DNA of 64,000 nucleotides from Actinomadura craniellae (GTDB lineage Bacteria; Actinomycetota; Actinomycetes; Streptosporangiales; Streptosporangiaceae). Both the position numbers and the translations under genes were made by a program. Every line of letters starts with the position of its first letter. Position 1 is the first letter of the stretch. The stretch spans positions 1-64,000 of the forward strand of contig NZ_QLYX01000022.1 of the NCBI RefSeq assembly GCF_003289645.1. Reading direction: 5' to 3'. Shown in pieces: positions 50,577-58,914 of this stretch. The notes under the pieces are model-generated. The model made no database searches. It was not told the DNA's origin and worked only from the letters and a program-made list of their open reading frames with translations.

Positions 50577-53500
50577 TCGTCTTCCGGCGGCACCGGCCGG
50601 GTGCGGCAGACGCGGTCGGCGACCCGGCCGGGGTCGGTGTCCCAGAGGACCGGCCGGCCCTGCGCGTCCGCGCTGAGCAGGACACCGCCCGCCGGGCCGA
50701 ACGCCAGCGACAGGGCGTCCGCCTGCCCGGTGAGCGAGGCGATCCGCTCGGCCCGGACGGCCGCCCCCCGCGGAACCTCCCAGATGTTGATGACGTGGTC
50801 CTGGCCGGCGCTGGCGAACCGGCCGCCGTCCGGGCTGAACGCCACCGCGACGACGGCCCGGGTGTGGTCGGTGAAGGTCCGGATCGGCCGGCACGGGCGC
50901 TGCGCCCAGAGCGTGACCTTGCGGTCCGTCCCGACGCTGACGAACACGTCGTCCCGCGAGCTGAAGGCCAGCGCGCGGATCGCCCCGAGGTGCCCCCCGC
51001 CGCAGTCGGTGGTCGCCTGGACCCGCGCGCCGTCGGGCGAGACCGACAGCCGGGTCAGGCTCACGGTCCGGTCGCCGCTCCCCGTCGCCACGGTCCGGCC
51101 GTCCGCGCTGAACGCGATCGTGGTGATCGGGCTGGGGTGGGGGACCAACTCGACGACCTGACGGCGGGCCCGCACGTCCCACAGCGTGAGCGTCCGGCCG
51201 ACGGCGGCCGCGGCCACATGACCGTCCGGGCCGAACGCCACCGCGCTCACCGGGCCGGTGCCCAGCCGCACCGGCCCGGCCCCGGACGGCAGGTTCCACA
51301 CGGCCAGCCCGTCGGCGAGGCCGGCGGCGAGCGTCCGCCCGTCCCGGTCCAGGGCCAGCGCGCGGGCGGCGCCCCGGTGGCCGCCGAGTTCCGCCACCCG
51401 CGCACCCGTGCGCACGTCCCAGACCCGGATCGCGCGGTCCCCGCCCGCGGCCTGGACGGGGACCCCGTCGGGCCGGAAGGCGACGGCGCTGACGGCTTCG
51501 GCCTCCCCGGCGGCCAGCGTCCCGAGCCGCCAGAACGCGATGCCGGAGTCGTCGCCGGCGCCGGCGACGGTACCGCCGTCCGGGCTGAACGCCACTCCCC
51601 TGATCGGCCCGTCCGGGCCGGTCAGCGGGGTGATCAGGCGGTGGGTCGCCATGTCCCACAGCCGGACGGACGCGTCGTCGCCGCCGGACGCGAGGATCCC
51701 GCCGTCCGGGCTGAACGCCAGCGCCGTGATCGGGCCGGCGTGCCCGCTCAGCCGTGCCAGCCGGGTCCGGGCCCGCACGTCCCACACCTCGATCGTCCCG
51801 TCGCTTCCGGCGAAGGCCAGGACCTTCCCCGCCGGGTCGAACACCACCGCGCGGCCCGGGCCGGAGGCGCTCTCCAGCCGGCCGGCCCGGCGCCCGGAGG
51901 AGGCGTCCCACAGCGTCACCACCGGGTCGGCGCCGACCGCCGCGACCGTCCGGCCGTCCGGGGCGAAGGCGACGGACTCCACCGGCCCGCGGTCCCCGGT
52001 CAGCTCGTCGACCACGCGGCGGGCGCGCACGTCCCACAGCCGGACGACGCCGTCGTGCCCGGCGCCGGCGAGCAGGCGGCCGCCGGGGCCGAAGGCGACC
52101 GCGTTGATCGGCCCCCGGTTGTGTGGCCCCTGCGTCAGCACCTCGACCCCGCCGGTGCGGGAGTCCCGGACCACCACCGTGCCGTCCCGGGCCGGGGCGG
52201 CGAGCAGGCGGCCGTCCCCGCTGTAGCCGACGCCGTAGAAGGGGCGGCCGTCGGCGACGGTACCGGCGGGCCGGCGGGAGGCGGCGTCCCACAGCCGGAC
52301 CCCGTCCTGGTCGGCCCCCGCCACCGTGCGGCCGTCCGGGCTGAAGGCGACACCGCCGGCGGGGCCCTCGGTGGCGATCCGGGCGGTCTGGTACCGGGCC
52401 TGGACGCTCAGCAGGCCGTCGCGCGCCTCGTCCGACGGCTCGACCCGGTAGGCCAGCACGCTGAGCTGCGTGGACAGCCGCGCCTGGTCCCGCAGCGCGG
52501 CGGCCTCCCCGGCGAGCTGCCGCGACAGCGCCAGGTTCCGCTCCCGGGCCATCGTCTGCCTGCCCGACACGGCGAGGAGGGTCGTGGTGACCGCCACCAC
52601 GAGCAGGACCGCCAGGCCGGCGGCGAGCCACTGCAGCATGCGGGTCCGGCGGCGGACCGCCCGCCGCTCGGCCTGCGAGGCCGCGACGGACGCGGCGAGG
52701 AACTCCCCGGCGTCCTGCGTCAGGTCGGCCCCGGCACCGGCCTCCTCGGCCCACTCGTGCGCCGCCGCCAGCCGCGAGCCGCGGTACAGGCCGGAGGGTT
52801 CCCTGCCCTGGTCGAGCCAGGTGGCGGCGTCCTCCATGAGCCGCTGGCGGACGAGCAGCCCGTCCCGGTCCTCGTCCACCCACCGGTACAGCCGGGGCCA
52901 CTCGGTCAGCAGGGCGTCGTGCGCGATCTCGGCGCTCTTCTCGTCCAGCGTGACCAGCCGGGCGGCGGCCAGCTCGTCCAGTGCCCGCGCCGCCGCCGCG
53001 GGGTCCCGCGCCCCGGTGACCAGTTCGGCGCGGTCCACCCGGCGGCGGGAGCGGCCGTCCCCGGTGACCTTGACCAGGTGGAGCAGCAGTCGGCGGACGG
53101 CCTGCCGCCCGGCCGGGCCCAGCCGCTGGAAGGTCTGCTCCGCCGTGCCGGCGATCGCGCCCTGGATCCCGCCGATGACGCGGTAGCCGTCGAGGGTGAG
53201 GGCGTCGCCCCGGCACTGCTGCCAGGTCGCGCGCAGCGCGTGCGCCAGCAGCGGCAGGGCGCCGGTGGCCCGGGCCGCCCCCGGCGGGCTCCCCGCGACG
53301 TCGAGGTCGCGCAGCAGCACCTCGACCAGGCCCGGTTCGATCTCCAGTCCGACGTCGCGGGCGGGCCGCTCGATCACCTCGCGCAGTTCCGCGGACGTCA
53401 TCGGCTTGACCGGCAGGAAGTCGGCCTGGAGGGCGTCCGTCAGCTCCGGGTACTCCATGCAGGCCCCGAGGTGGTCCGCCCGCAGCCCGAGGACGACCAG

Positions 53501-54619
53501 GGCGGGCGGCGAATCCCCGGCCGCCAGCGCGCACAGCGTCCGGATGAACGACCGGCGCCGGTCCTCGTCCGGGCAGAGCGTGAAGATCTCCTCGAACTGG
53601 TCGACCACGACCACCAGCCGGCCGGCCTCCGCCGCCCGGGCCCGGGCGCCCGCGACCAGCGCCTCGTGCTCCGGCTCGGCGCCGAGCCGGTCTGCGAGCT
53701 CGCGGACGGGGTCGGCGGTGGGGGTGAACACCAGCCGCGGCCAGTCACCGGACCCCGGAACGCCCAGCCCGCCGGTGCGCAGCGCGTCCAGCAGCCCCGC
53801 CCGCAGCAGCGACGACTTCCCCACCCCCGACGGCCCCACGACGAACAGCGGCCCCGCGCGGTCCAGCCGTTGCAGCAGTTCCGCCGTCACCCGCTCACGG
53901 CCGAAGAACCACCGCACGTTGTCCATCTCGAACGGGGCCAGGCCCGGGTAGGGGCACAGTTCCGCCAGGCCGTGCTCCCGGTCTTCGGGCTCCCGCGGGT
54001 CGGCCCGCCCCCTGAGCTGGAACCACGCGACGGTGCTCGTCTCCTTCTTGCGGCCCCGGATGGGCGTGAAGGAGTCCGGGTCCACCGGACGGGGCGCCGG
54101 CTGCACGGAGGACCGGTAGATCCGGTCGGAGACGACGAACGCCAGGGAACTGCCTGACTCGGCGAACTCCTTCTTCAGGTTGTCGAGCTCGATCAGGCGG
54201 AACACGAAGTTCACGTCGCCGCCGACGAGGCCCTTCCCGTCGTGGTGCGCCTCCCCGGCGTGCAGGCCGACGCGCAGCCGGATCCGGCTGCGGGCGCCGG
54301 CCTCCCGGTTGCGCTGCCGCAGCGAGTACTGCAGATCCTCGACGAAGGTGGACAGCAGCGGCAGCGGGTCGTAATGCCCCGGGATCGTGATGATCGTGCC
54401 GTCGCCCCGGTCCTCGCCGTAGCAGTCCGCCAGCCTGACCCCGGCGCCGGTGAGGCACTCGCACAGCATCCGGTAGTAGCGGCTCCGCACCTCCCCCTGC
54501 GCGGCGATCGTGCGGATCCCGCCGTACCCGGTGATGTCGATGGCCAGCAGGAGGCAGTGGCCCCGCGGCCTGGCCGGCCCGCCCAGGAACTCCGGCACGA
54601 AAACGTCGTCGTCCGTCAT
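50531..54619 (-). CDS. Cyclase-like domain / nSTAND NTPase / WD40 membrane-anchored protein
   Basis: A 1362-aa protein from ATG 54619 (GGGGAG before it). Residues ~15-190 resemble a class III nucleotidyl cyclase: metal Asp in LLLAIDITGYGGIRTIAA, GEDRGDGTIITIPGH in the second metal loop, and RLRVGLHAGEAHHD and GGDVNFVFRLIEL. A STAND ATPase follows: WFFGRERVTAELLQRL, Walker A VGPSGVGKSSLLRAG near residue 270, VVVVDQFEEIFTLCPDED, and winged-helix segments to about 640. A single membrane helix (LQWLAAGLAVLLVVAVTTTL) near 665 precedes at least a dozen WD40 blades (AFSPDGRTVAGADQDGVRLW type). WD40 sensors on STAND proteins typically recognise a trigger and release an N-terminal effector; here the effector would be the cyclase-like domain, as in bacterial immune or stress signalling. 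Whether it makes a cyclic nucleotide is unproven. Confidence 0.83.
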   Translation of the reverse strand: MTDDDVFVPEFLGGPARPRGHCLLLAIDITGYGGIRTIAAQGEVRSRYYRMLCECLTGAGVRLADCYGEDRGDGTIITIPGHYDPLPLLSTFVEDLQYSLRQRNREAGARSRIRLRVGLHAGEAHHDGKGLVGGDVNFVFRLIELDNLKKEFAESGSSLAFVVSDRIYRSSVQPAPRPVDPDSFTPIRGRKKETSTVAWFQLRGRADPREPEDREHGLAELCPYPGLAPFEMDNVRWFFGRERVTAELLQRLDRAGPLFVVGPSGVGKSSLLRAGLLDALRTGGLGVPGSGDWPRLVFTPTADPVRELADRLGAEPEHEALVAGARARAAEAGRLVVVVDQFEEIFTLCPDEDRRRSFIRTLCALAAGDSPPALVVLGLRADHLGACMEYPELTDALQADFLPVKPMTSAELREVIERPARDVGLEIEPGLVEVLLRDLDVAGSPPGAARATGALPLLAHALRATWQQCRGDALTLDGYRVIGGIQGAIAGTAEQTFQRLGPAGRQAVRRLLLHLVKVTGDGRSRRRVDRAELVTGARDPAAAARALDELAAARLVTLDEKSAEIAHDALLTEWPRLYRWVDEDRDGLLVRQRLMEDAATWLDQGREPSGLYRGSRLAAAHEWAEEAGAGADLTQDAGEFLAASVAASQAERRAVRRRTRMLQWLAAGLAVLLVVAVTTTLLAVSGRQTMARERNLALSRQLAGEAAALRDQARLSTQLSVLAYRVEPSDEARDGLLSVQARYQTARIATEGPAGGVAFSPDGRTVAGADQDGVRLWDAASRRPAGTVADGRPFYGVGYSGDGRLLAAPARDGTVVVRDSRTGGVEVLTQGPHNRGPINAVAFGPGGRLLAGAGHDGVVRLWDVRARRVVDELTGDRGPVESVAFAPDGRTVAAVGADPVVTLWDASSGRRAGRLESASGPGRAVVFDPAGKVLAFAGSDGTIEVWDVRARTRLARLSGHAGPITALAFSPDGGILASGGDDASVRLWDMATHRLITPLTGPDGPIRGVAFSPDGGTVAGAGDDSGIAFWRLGTLAAGEAEAVSAVAFRPDGVPVQAAGGDRAIRVWDVRTGARVAELGGHRGAARALALDRDGRTLAAGLADGLAVWNLPSGAGPVRLGTGPVSAVAFGPDGHVAAAAVGRTLTLWDVRARRQVVELVPHPSPITTIAFSADGRTVATGSGDRTVSLTRLSVSPDGARVQATTDCGGGHLGAIRALAFSSRDDVFVSVGTDRKVTLWAQRPCRPIRTFTDHTRAVVAVAFSPDGGRFASAGQDHVINIWEVPRGAAVRAERIASLTGQADALSLAFGPAGGVLLSADAQGRPVLWDTDPGRVADRVCRTRPVPPEDEWARHVPRGLPEPCP

Positions 54620-54809
54620 GCGATCTCCCCGGGGGGTGGGAAACGGGGCGCCGCCCCCATGATGCCCCCGCCCGCTCACGAGAGTGCGCCTTCCGTGACA
54701 CAGCGCAGCCGGAGCCTTTCCCGACTGCGGTTACCGGCGCGATCCGGCGGGCGGCACGTGGGTGTGGGCCCGCTTCAGGCCCTGACCTTCCGCCCGGTGG
54801 ATGGCGCCG

Positions 54810-54858
54810 TTGACGGGGGATCGCCGCTGACCTACCGTCTGGGCCTGTCACCGGTGAC
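54810..54858 (+). promoter_or_regulatory. Promoter and palindromic operator of the aldehyde dehydrogenase gene
   Basis: TTGACG (54810-54815) and TACCGT (54833-54838) are 17 bp apart, a good housekeeping-sigma promoter. Just downstream, GTCACCGGTGAC (54847-54858) is a perfect 12-bp palindrome that would overlap the transcription start, the typical place of a repressor site. Confidence 0.5.
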
Positions 54859-54897
54859 GAACCTCTCATCGGGGCATGTTTCGGCGAGGGGAACGGC

Positions 54898-56361
54898 ATG
54901 GGACTGCTGGACGGCGCGGACTGGCCGGGCAAGATCTTCATCGGCGGCGAGTGGGCTCCGGGGTCCGGTGGCGAGCGGCCCGTGGTGGAGCCCGCGACCG
55001 GCGCCGAACTCGGCCGGTACGGGGTGGCGACCGCCGAGGACCTGGCCCGGGCCGCCGAGTCCGCCGCCGAGGCGCAGCGCGCGTGGGCCGCGACGCCCTA
55101 CCCGCAGCGCGCAGCGGTGCTGCGCAAGGCCGGGGACCTGTGGGCCGAGCACGCCGAGGAGATCTCCGGGTGGAACATCCGGGAGGTCGGCGCGATCCCG
55201 CCGATGGCCGGCTTCGCCACCCACGTCGCGGCGCAGGAGTGCTACGAGGCCGCCGCGCTGCCCGGCCGCCCCTACGGCGAGCTGCTGCCCAGCGAGGAGC
55301 CCCGGCTGTCCATGGCGCGCCGGGTACCGGCGGGGGTGGTGGGCGTCATCTCGCCGTTCAACGTCCCGATCATCCTCGGCATCCGGTCGGTCGCCCCGGC
55401 CCTCGCGCTCGGCAACGCCGTCATCCTCAAGCCCGACCCCCGCACCGCCGTCACCGGCGGCGTGACCATCGCCCGGATCTTCGAGGCGGCGGGCCTGCCG
55501 CCGGGCGTCCTCCAGGTGCTGCCCGGCGGGGTGGACGTCGGCGAGGCGCTGGTCACCCACCCGCTGGTCCGGGTCATCTCCTTCACCGGCTCCACCGCCG
55601 CCGGCCGCCGGGTCGGCGAGCTGGCGGGCAGGCACCTCAAGCGGGCGCACCTGGAGCTCGGCGGCAACTCCGCGCTCGTCGTGCTGGACGACGTGGACGT
55701 GGACCAGGCCGTGTCGCTGGCGGCCTTCGGCGCCTTCTTCCACCAGGGCCAGATCTGCATGACGGTCGGCCGGCACATCGTCCACGAGCAGGTGTACGAC
55801 GACTTCGTCGAGCGGCTGGCCGCCAAGGCCGCGGGTCTGCCGGTCGGCGACCCGGCGGCCGGGGAGGTCGCGCTCGGCCCGGTCATCGACGCCGGCCAGC
55901 GCGACAAGATCCACGCCCTGGTGACGGGCTCCCGCGAGGCGGGCGCCCGGGTCGCAGCCGGTGGCGAGTACGAGGACCTCTTCTACCGGGCGACCGTCCT
56001 CGCCGAGACACCCCCCGCCGCACCGGCCTTCCGCGAGGAGGTCTTCGGCCCGGTCGCCTCGGTGACCCGGGTGGCGAGCGCCGACGAGGCGGCCCGCCTG
56101 GCGGCCGACAGCGAGTACGGCCTGTCCCTGGGCATCGTGACCCGGGACGTGATGAAGGGCCTGGCCCTCGCCGACCGCATCCCCACCGGCATCGTCCACA
56201 TCAACGACCAGACCGTCAGCGACGAGGCCAACGCCCCCTTCGGCGGGGTCGGCGCCTCCGGCACCGGCTCCCGCTTCGGCGGCGCCGCCGCCAACGTCGA
56301 AGCGTTCACCGAGACCCGCTGGGTCACCGTCCGCGGCGAACCCCCGGCGTACCCCTTCTAG
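54898..56361 (+). CDS. NAD(P)-dependent aldehyde dehydrogenase (benzaldehyde-dehydrogenase-like)
   Basis: A 487-aa ALDH from ATG 54898 behind GAGGGGA. It has the NAD-binding FTGSTAAGRRVGELAG, general base Glu in HLELGGNSALVV, catalytic Cys in FFHQGQICMTVGRHIV, and the terminal blocks EEVFGPVASVTR and APFGGVGASGTGSRFGG. The FFHQGQICM form and the start DGADWPGKIFIGGEW point to the benzaldehyde/vanillin/salicylaldehyde dehydrogenase group. It oxidises an (aromatic) aldehyde to the acid. A decayed copy of its last ~115 bp is found at 58626-58741, evidence for a past tandem duplication. Confidence 0.92.
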   Translation: MGLLDGADWPGKIFIGGEWAPGSGGERPVVEPATGAELGRYGVATAEDLARAAESAAEAQRAWAATPYPQRAAVLRKAGDLWAEHAEEISGWNIREVGAIPPMAGFATHVAAQECYEAAALPGRPYGELLPSEEPRLSMARRVPAGVVGVISPFNVPIILGIRSVAPALALGNAVILKPDPRTAVTGGVTIARIFEAAGLPPGVLQVLPGGVDVGEALVTHPLVRVISFTGSTAAGRRVGELAGRHLKRAHLELGGNSALVVLDDVDVDQAVSLAAFGAFFHQGQICMTVGRHIVHEQVYDDFVERLAAKAAGLPVGDPAAGEVALGPVIDAGQRDKIHALVTGSREAGARVAAGGEYEDLFYRATVLAETPPAAPAFREEVFGPVASVTRVASADEAARLAADSEYGLSLGIVTRDVMKGLALADRIPTGIVHINDQTVSDEANAPFGGVGASGTGSRFGGAAANVEAFTETRWVTVRGEPPAYPF

Positions 56362-56374
56362 GGCCCGTCCCGCG

Positions 56375-56386
56375 GATCACGTGATC
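56375..56386. promoter_or_regulatory. Perfect palindrome between ALDH and GNAT genes
   Basis: GATCACGTGATC, 12 bp, lies 14 bp after the ALDH stop and 92 bp before the GNAT start. It may be an operator for the GNAT gene; no more can be said. Confidence 0.3.
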
Positions 56387-56477
56387 GGTTCGCCGGGCGG
56401 CACGCGGTCCGGCCCCGGTGCCTGCACGGTCCGAAACCCGGTTGCCGCCCCGGCCTGGTCGGCCCATGCTGGCGGCC

Positions 56478-56966
56478 ATGCTGATCCGAGAGGCGACGCC
56501 GCACGACTGGCCCGGGATGTGGGCGTTCATGGAGGGCATCGTGCGGGCCGGTGAGACGTTCTCCTGGGATCGGGACACCACCGAATCCCAGGCCGGGCGG
56601 ATGTGGTTCCCGGAGCCGCCGGGCCGCACCTTCGTCGCCGTGAACGCGGAGGGAACCGTCCTGGGCACGGCCAACAGCGTCCGCAACCATGGTGGCGGCG
56701 CCGCGCACATCGCCAGCGCGAGCTTCATGGTCGATCCGCGCCACTCCGGCCGGGGCGTCGGCCGGGCGCTCGGCGAGCATGTCCTGGAACAAGCACGCAA
56801 GGACGGCTTCCGAGCGATGCAGTTCAACGCCGTCGTGGAGACCAACACCCGGGCGGTGGCACTGTGGAGGTCGCTCGGCCTCGACGTGATGACCACCCTC
56901 CCGGCCGGCTTCCACCACCCGGCGCACGGCTACGTCGGGCTGCACATCATGTACCGGCGGCTGTGA
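56478..56966 (+). CDS. GNAT-family N-acetyltransferase
   Basis: A 162-aa acetyltransferase. ATG 56478 is used; ATG 56466 is four codons upstream and neither has a strong ribosome site. The GNAT fold is clear: LIREATPHDWPGMWAFM, ASASFMVDPRHSGRGVGRAL (the acetyl-CoA pyrophosphate loop, here RHSGRGVG), and AMQFNAVVETNTRAVALWRS with LGLDVMTTLPAGFHHPAHGY. The last block resembles acetyltransferases acting on small amines or amino-acid analogues, but the substrate is open. It converges on the WYL regulator gene. Confidence 0.9.
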   Translation: MLIREATPHDWPGMWAFMEGIVRAGETFSWDRDTTESQAGRMWFPEPPGRTFVAVNAEGTVLGTANSVRNHGGGAAHIASASFMVDPRHSGRGVGRALGEHVLEQARKDGFRAMQFNAVVETNTRAVALWRSLGLDVMTTLPAGFHHPAHGYVGLHIMYRRL

Positions 56967-57076
56967 GCCGTCCCGCGCACGGAGCCGGTCCCGGCGTCCG
57001 GCCTCGGTGACGGCGAGGAGGGCACCGCACCGTCGTCAGGCGTTCCGTGCTGACAGGTCGGTGCGCGGTCGCACGT

Positions 57077-58099
57077 TCATGGCCCCGCGCGGGCACCGTC
57101 AGCGCCGTGCCCGCCCACCTGCGCTACGGATGAGGCTTCGTAGCGGGTGGCGATCGCGGTGGCGCGGTCGTGCAGGGTGGTCCGCAACCACTGGGGGGCC
57201 AGGGCTTCGGCGTCCGTGGCGAGCTGCCACAGCGCCCATTCGGCGTGTCGTGAGTCTTGGAAGGTCACCTCCAGCCGGAGCCAGCCGTCTGTGTCGGGTT
57301 CTTCGGCGCGGACGGCCAGCGCGGTGCTCACCAGGTGCTCCCGCCGCGCCGGGTTCACCCGTACCAGCACGGTGACCTGGTCGCCGCCGGCCCGGAACTG
57401 CGTGCTGCGTTCCTGCCAGACCCGGTCCAGGTCGACCCGGTCCGGTCGCTGTGCGGGTTCGGCGAGTTCCTCGGCGGCCAGGATCCGCGACAGCCGGTAG
57501 GTGCGGTCCGCGCCGGACCTGGTGGCCAGCAAGTAGCCCTGGCCGCGTACGGTGACCAGGCCGATCGGGTCCACCGTGCGCCACTTCGGGGGCTGGTCCA
57601 CAGCCTTGTAGTGGATGCGCAGCCTGTGTCCGGCCAGCACCGCACGCCGGACCTCGGTCACTACGGTGTCGGGCACCTCCTCGGTGACCAGCCGGCGTGA
57701 GAGCAGGTCGATCTCCGGGTCGATGAGCAATCGCTGGGCCACGCCGGCCGCGGTGTCCCGATGGCCTTCGGGTAGCGCGTCGACCACCTTGAGCATGGCC
57801 GAAGCGAGCGCCGAGCCGAGGCCGAAGGCCTGCGCGCCGCGCCGCGATCCGGCGACCAGCAGGGCGAGTGCCTCGTCGTGGTTCAGCCCGGTGAGGTCGG
57901 TCCGGAAACCCTGCAGCAACGCGAAACCGCCGTGCCGGCCGCGTTCGGCGTAGACCGGGACGCCGGCCGCGGACAGCGCCTCGATGTCGCGCAGCACGGT
58001 GCGGGTGGACACCTCCAGCTCGCGGGCCAGCGTGGCCGCGGTCAGCCGGCCGCGCTGGCGCAGCAGCAGCACCAGCGAGACCAACCGGTCGGCGCGCAT
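57077..58099 (-). CDS. YafY-type HTH/WYL transcriptional regulator
   Basis: A 340-aa regulator, ATG 58099 behind GGGAGGG. The N-terminal DeoR-like helix-turn-helix (RLVSLVLLLRQRGRLTAATL, ARELEVSTRTVLRDIEALS) is followed by the YafY linker (GVPVYAERGRHGGFALLQGF), a WYL-type domain (RLRIHYKAVDQPPKWRTVDP, GLVTVRGQGYLLATRSGAD) and the WCX C-terminal domain (EVTFQDSRHAEWALWQLATD). WYL domains sense ligands, often nucleic acids or nucleotides. It diverges from a RidA-type gene with half-sites CACGAC/GTCGTG in the gap, the usual arrangement for a regulator and its target. Confidence 0.9.
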   Translation of the reverse strand: MRADRLVSLVLLLRQRGRLTAATLARELEVSTRTVLRDIEALSAAGVPVYAERGRHGGFALLQGFRTDLTGLNHDEALALLVAGSRRGAQAFGLGSALASAMLKVVDALPEGHRDTAAGVAQRLLIDPEIDLLSRRLVTEEVPDTVVTEVRRAVLAGHRLRIHYKAVDQPPKWRTVDPIGLVTVRGQGYLLATRSGADRTYRLSRILAAEELAEPAQRPDRVDLDRVWQERSTQFRAGGDQVTVLVRVNPARREHLVSTALAVRAEEPDTDGWLRLEVTFQDSRHAEWALWQLATDAEALAPQWLRTTLHDRATAIATRYEASSVAQVGGHGADGARAGP

Positions 58100-58120
58100 A
58101 CGAAGAACCCTCCCAGAAAA

Positions 58121-58165
58121 CACGACCGAGGATGTCGTGATTTACGGGGAGGCTCGTCGCACGAC
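58121..58165. promoter_or_regulatory. CACGAC/GTCGTG repeats in the WYL regulator/RidA gap
   Basis: CACGAC (58121-58126) and GTCGTG (58134-58139) are inverted with 7 bp between, and a further CACGAC follows at 58160-58165. Three half-sites in a 121-bp divergent gap look like operator sites for the YafY-type regulator. Confidence 0.4.
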
Positions 58166-58220
58166 AGCGGCCACCGAGCCGTTGGACGTACCTACTCCCG
58201 ATGAATCGAACGGAGCTGAT

Positions 58221-58622
58221 GTGGCAATGCAGCGAACGGCGGTCAACCCGGTGACATGGTCGATGGAGATGGGGTTCAACCAGGGTGAGATCGTCTCCGG
58301 GCACACCCGGACCCTGTACTGCTCCGGGCAGACCGCGATGAGCGGCGAAGGCGAACCTCAGCATGCCGACGACATGGCGGCACAGCTGGCGCTGAGCCTC
58401 GACAACCTGGAGGCCGTTCTCGGCGAGGCCGGCATGTCCCTCGCGAACCTCGTCCGGCTCAACGTCTACACCACCGACGTCGATCTGCTCTTCCGGCACT
58501 ACGGCGTGCTGGCGTCGCGGTTGGGCGCCGCCGGGGTGGCGCCGGCCACCACGATGCTCGGGGTGACCCGGCTGGCGATCCCCACCCTGATGGTCGAGCT
58601 CGAGGGGACCGCCGTCGCGTGA
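58221..58622 (+). CDS. RidA-family protein
   Basis: A 133-aa RidA-like protein. GTG 58221 lies five bases after GGAG (58212-58215); ATG 58227 is the alternative. The typical fold blocks are EIVSGHTRTLYCSGQTAM, HADDMAAQLALSLDNLEAVL, MSLANLVRLNVYTTDVDLLF and PATTMLGVTRLAIPTLMVEL. The arginine in LVRLNVYTTD matches the carboxylate-binding arginine of imine deaminases (RidA Arg105). Members hydrolyse reactive enamines/imines or act in catabolic pathways. It is divergent from, and probably controlled by, the YafY-type regulator. A dead ALDH tail follows three bases after its stop. Confidence 0.9.
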   Translation: MAMQRTAVNPVTWSMEMGFNQGEIVSGHTRTLYCSGQTAMSGEGEPQHADDMAAQLALSLDNLEAVLGEAGMSLANLVRLNVYTTDVDLLFRHYGVLASRLGAAGVAPATTMLGVTRLAIPTLMVELEGTAVA

Positions 58623-58625
58623 TGC

Positions 58626-58741
58626 GGCCTCGGCGCCTCCGGCACCGGCTCCCGCTTCGGCGCCGCCGCCGCCAGCATCGAAGCCTTCACCGAGACCCGC
58701 TGGGGCACCGTCCGCAGCAGACCCCGGCTTACCCCTTCTAG
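58626..58741 (+). pseudogene. Decayed copy of the aldehyde dehydrogenase C-terminus
   Basis: The sequence GGCGCCTCCGGCACCGGCTC and the following ~95 bases match the ALDH gene tail (56242-56361) at high identity, including CACCGAGACCCGCTGGG and the terminal CCCCTTCTAG. Translated, it gives GASGTGSRFG then AASIEAFTETRW versus the intact AANVEAFTETRW. A one-base deletion near the end shifts the frame before the old stop, and no upstream ALDH sequence remains. This indicates that the ridA/WYL/GNAT block sits between an intact and a truncated ALDH copy. Confidence 0.8.
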
Positions 58742-58746
58742 TTCGG

Positions 58747-58851
58747 TGACCACGAACGTTCGCCGCGAACGCGCCCGTATCTGCAGCGGACGACGACACG
58801 CTGGGGCCGCCCACGAGCGGCGTGATCAAACCCGGCAAACGTTCGTGGTCA
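58747..58851. repeat. 14-bp perfect inverted repeats enclosing 77 bp (MITE-like or terminator)
   Basis: TGACCACGAACGTT (58747-58760) and AACGTTCGTGGTCA (58838-58851) are exact inverted copies. Between them are 77 bp without a gene. The element lies directly after the ALDH relic and between the convergent ridA and padR genes. It could be a small non-autonomous transposable element or a long hairpin terminator; no target-site duplication is obvious. Confidence 0.55.
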
Positions 58852-58914
58852 GCGGGCCCATGTCGACAGACCGGTCAGACATCAAGGACGGAACGCTCTG
58901 GCCTGTGTGCGGTG

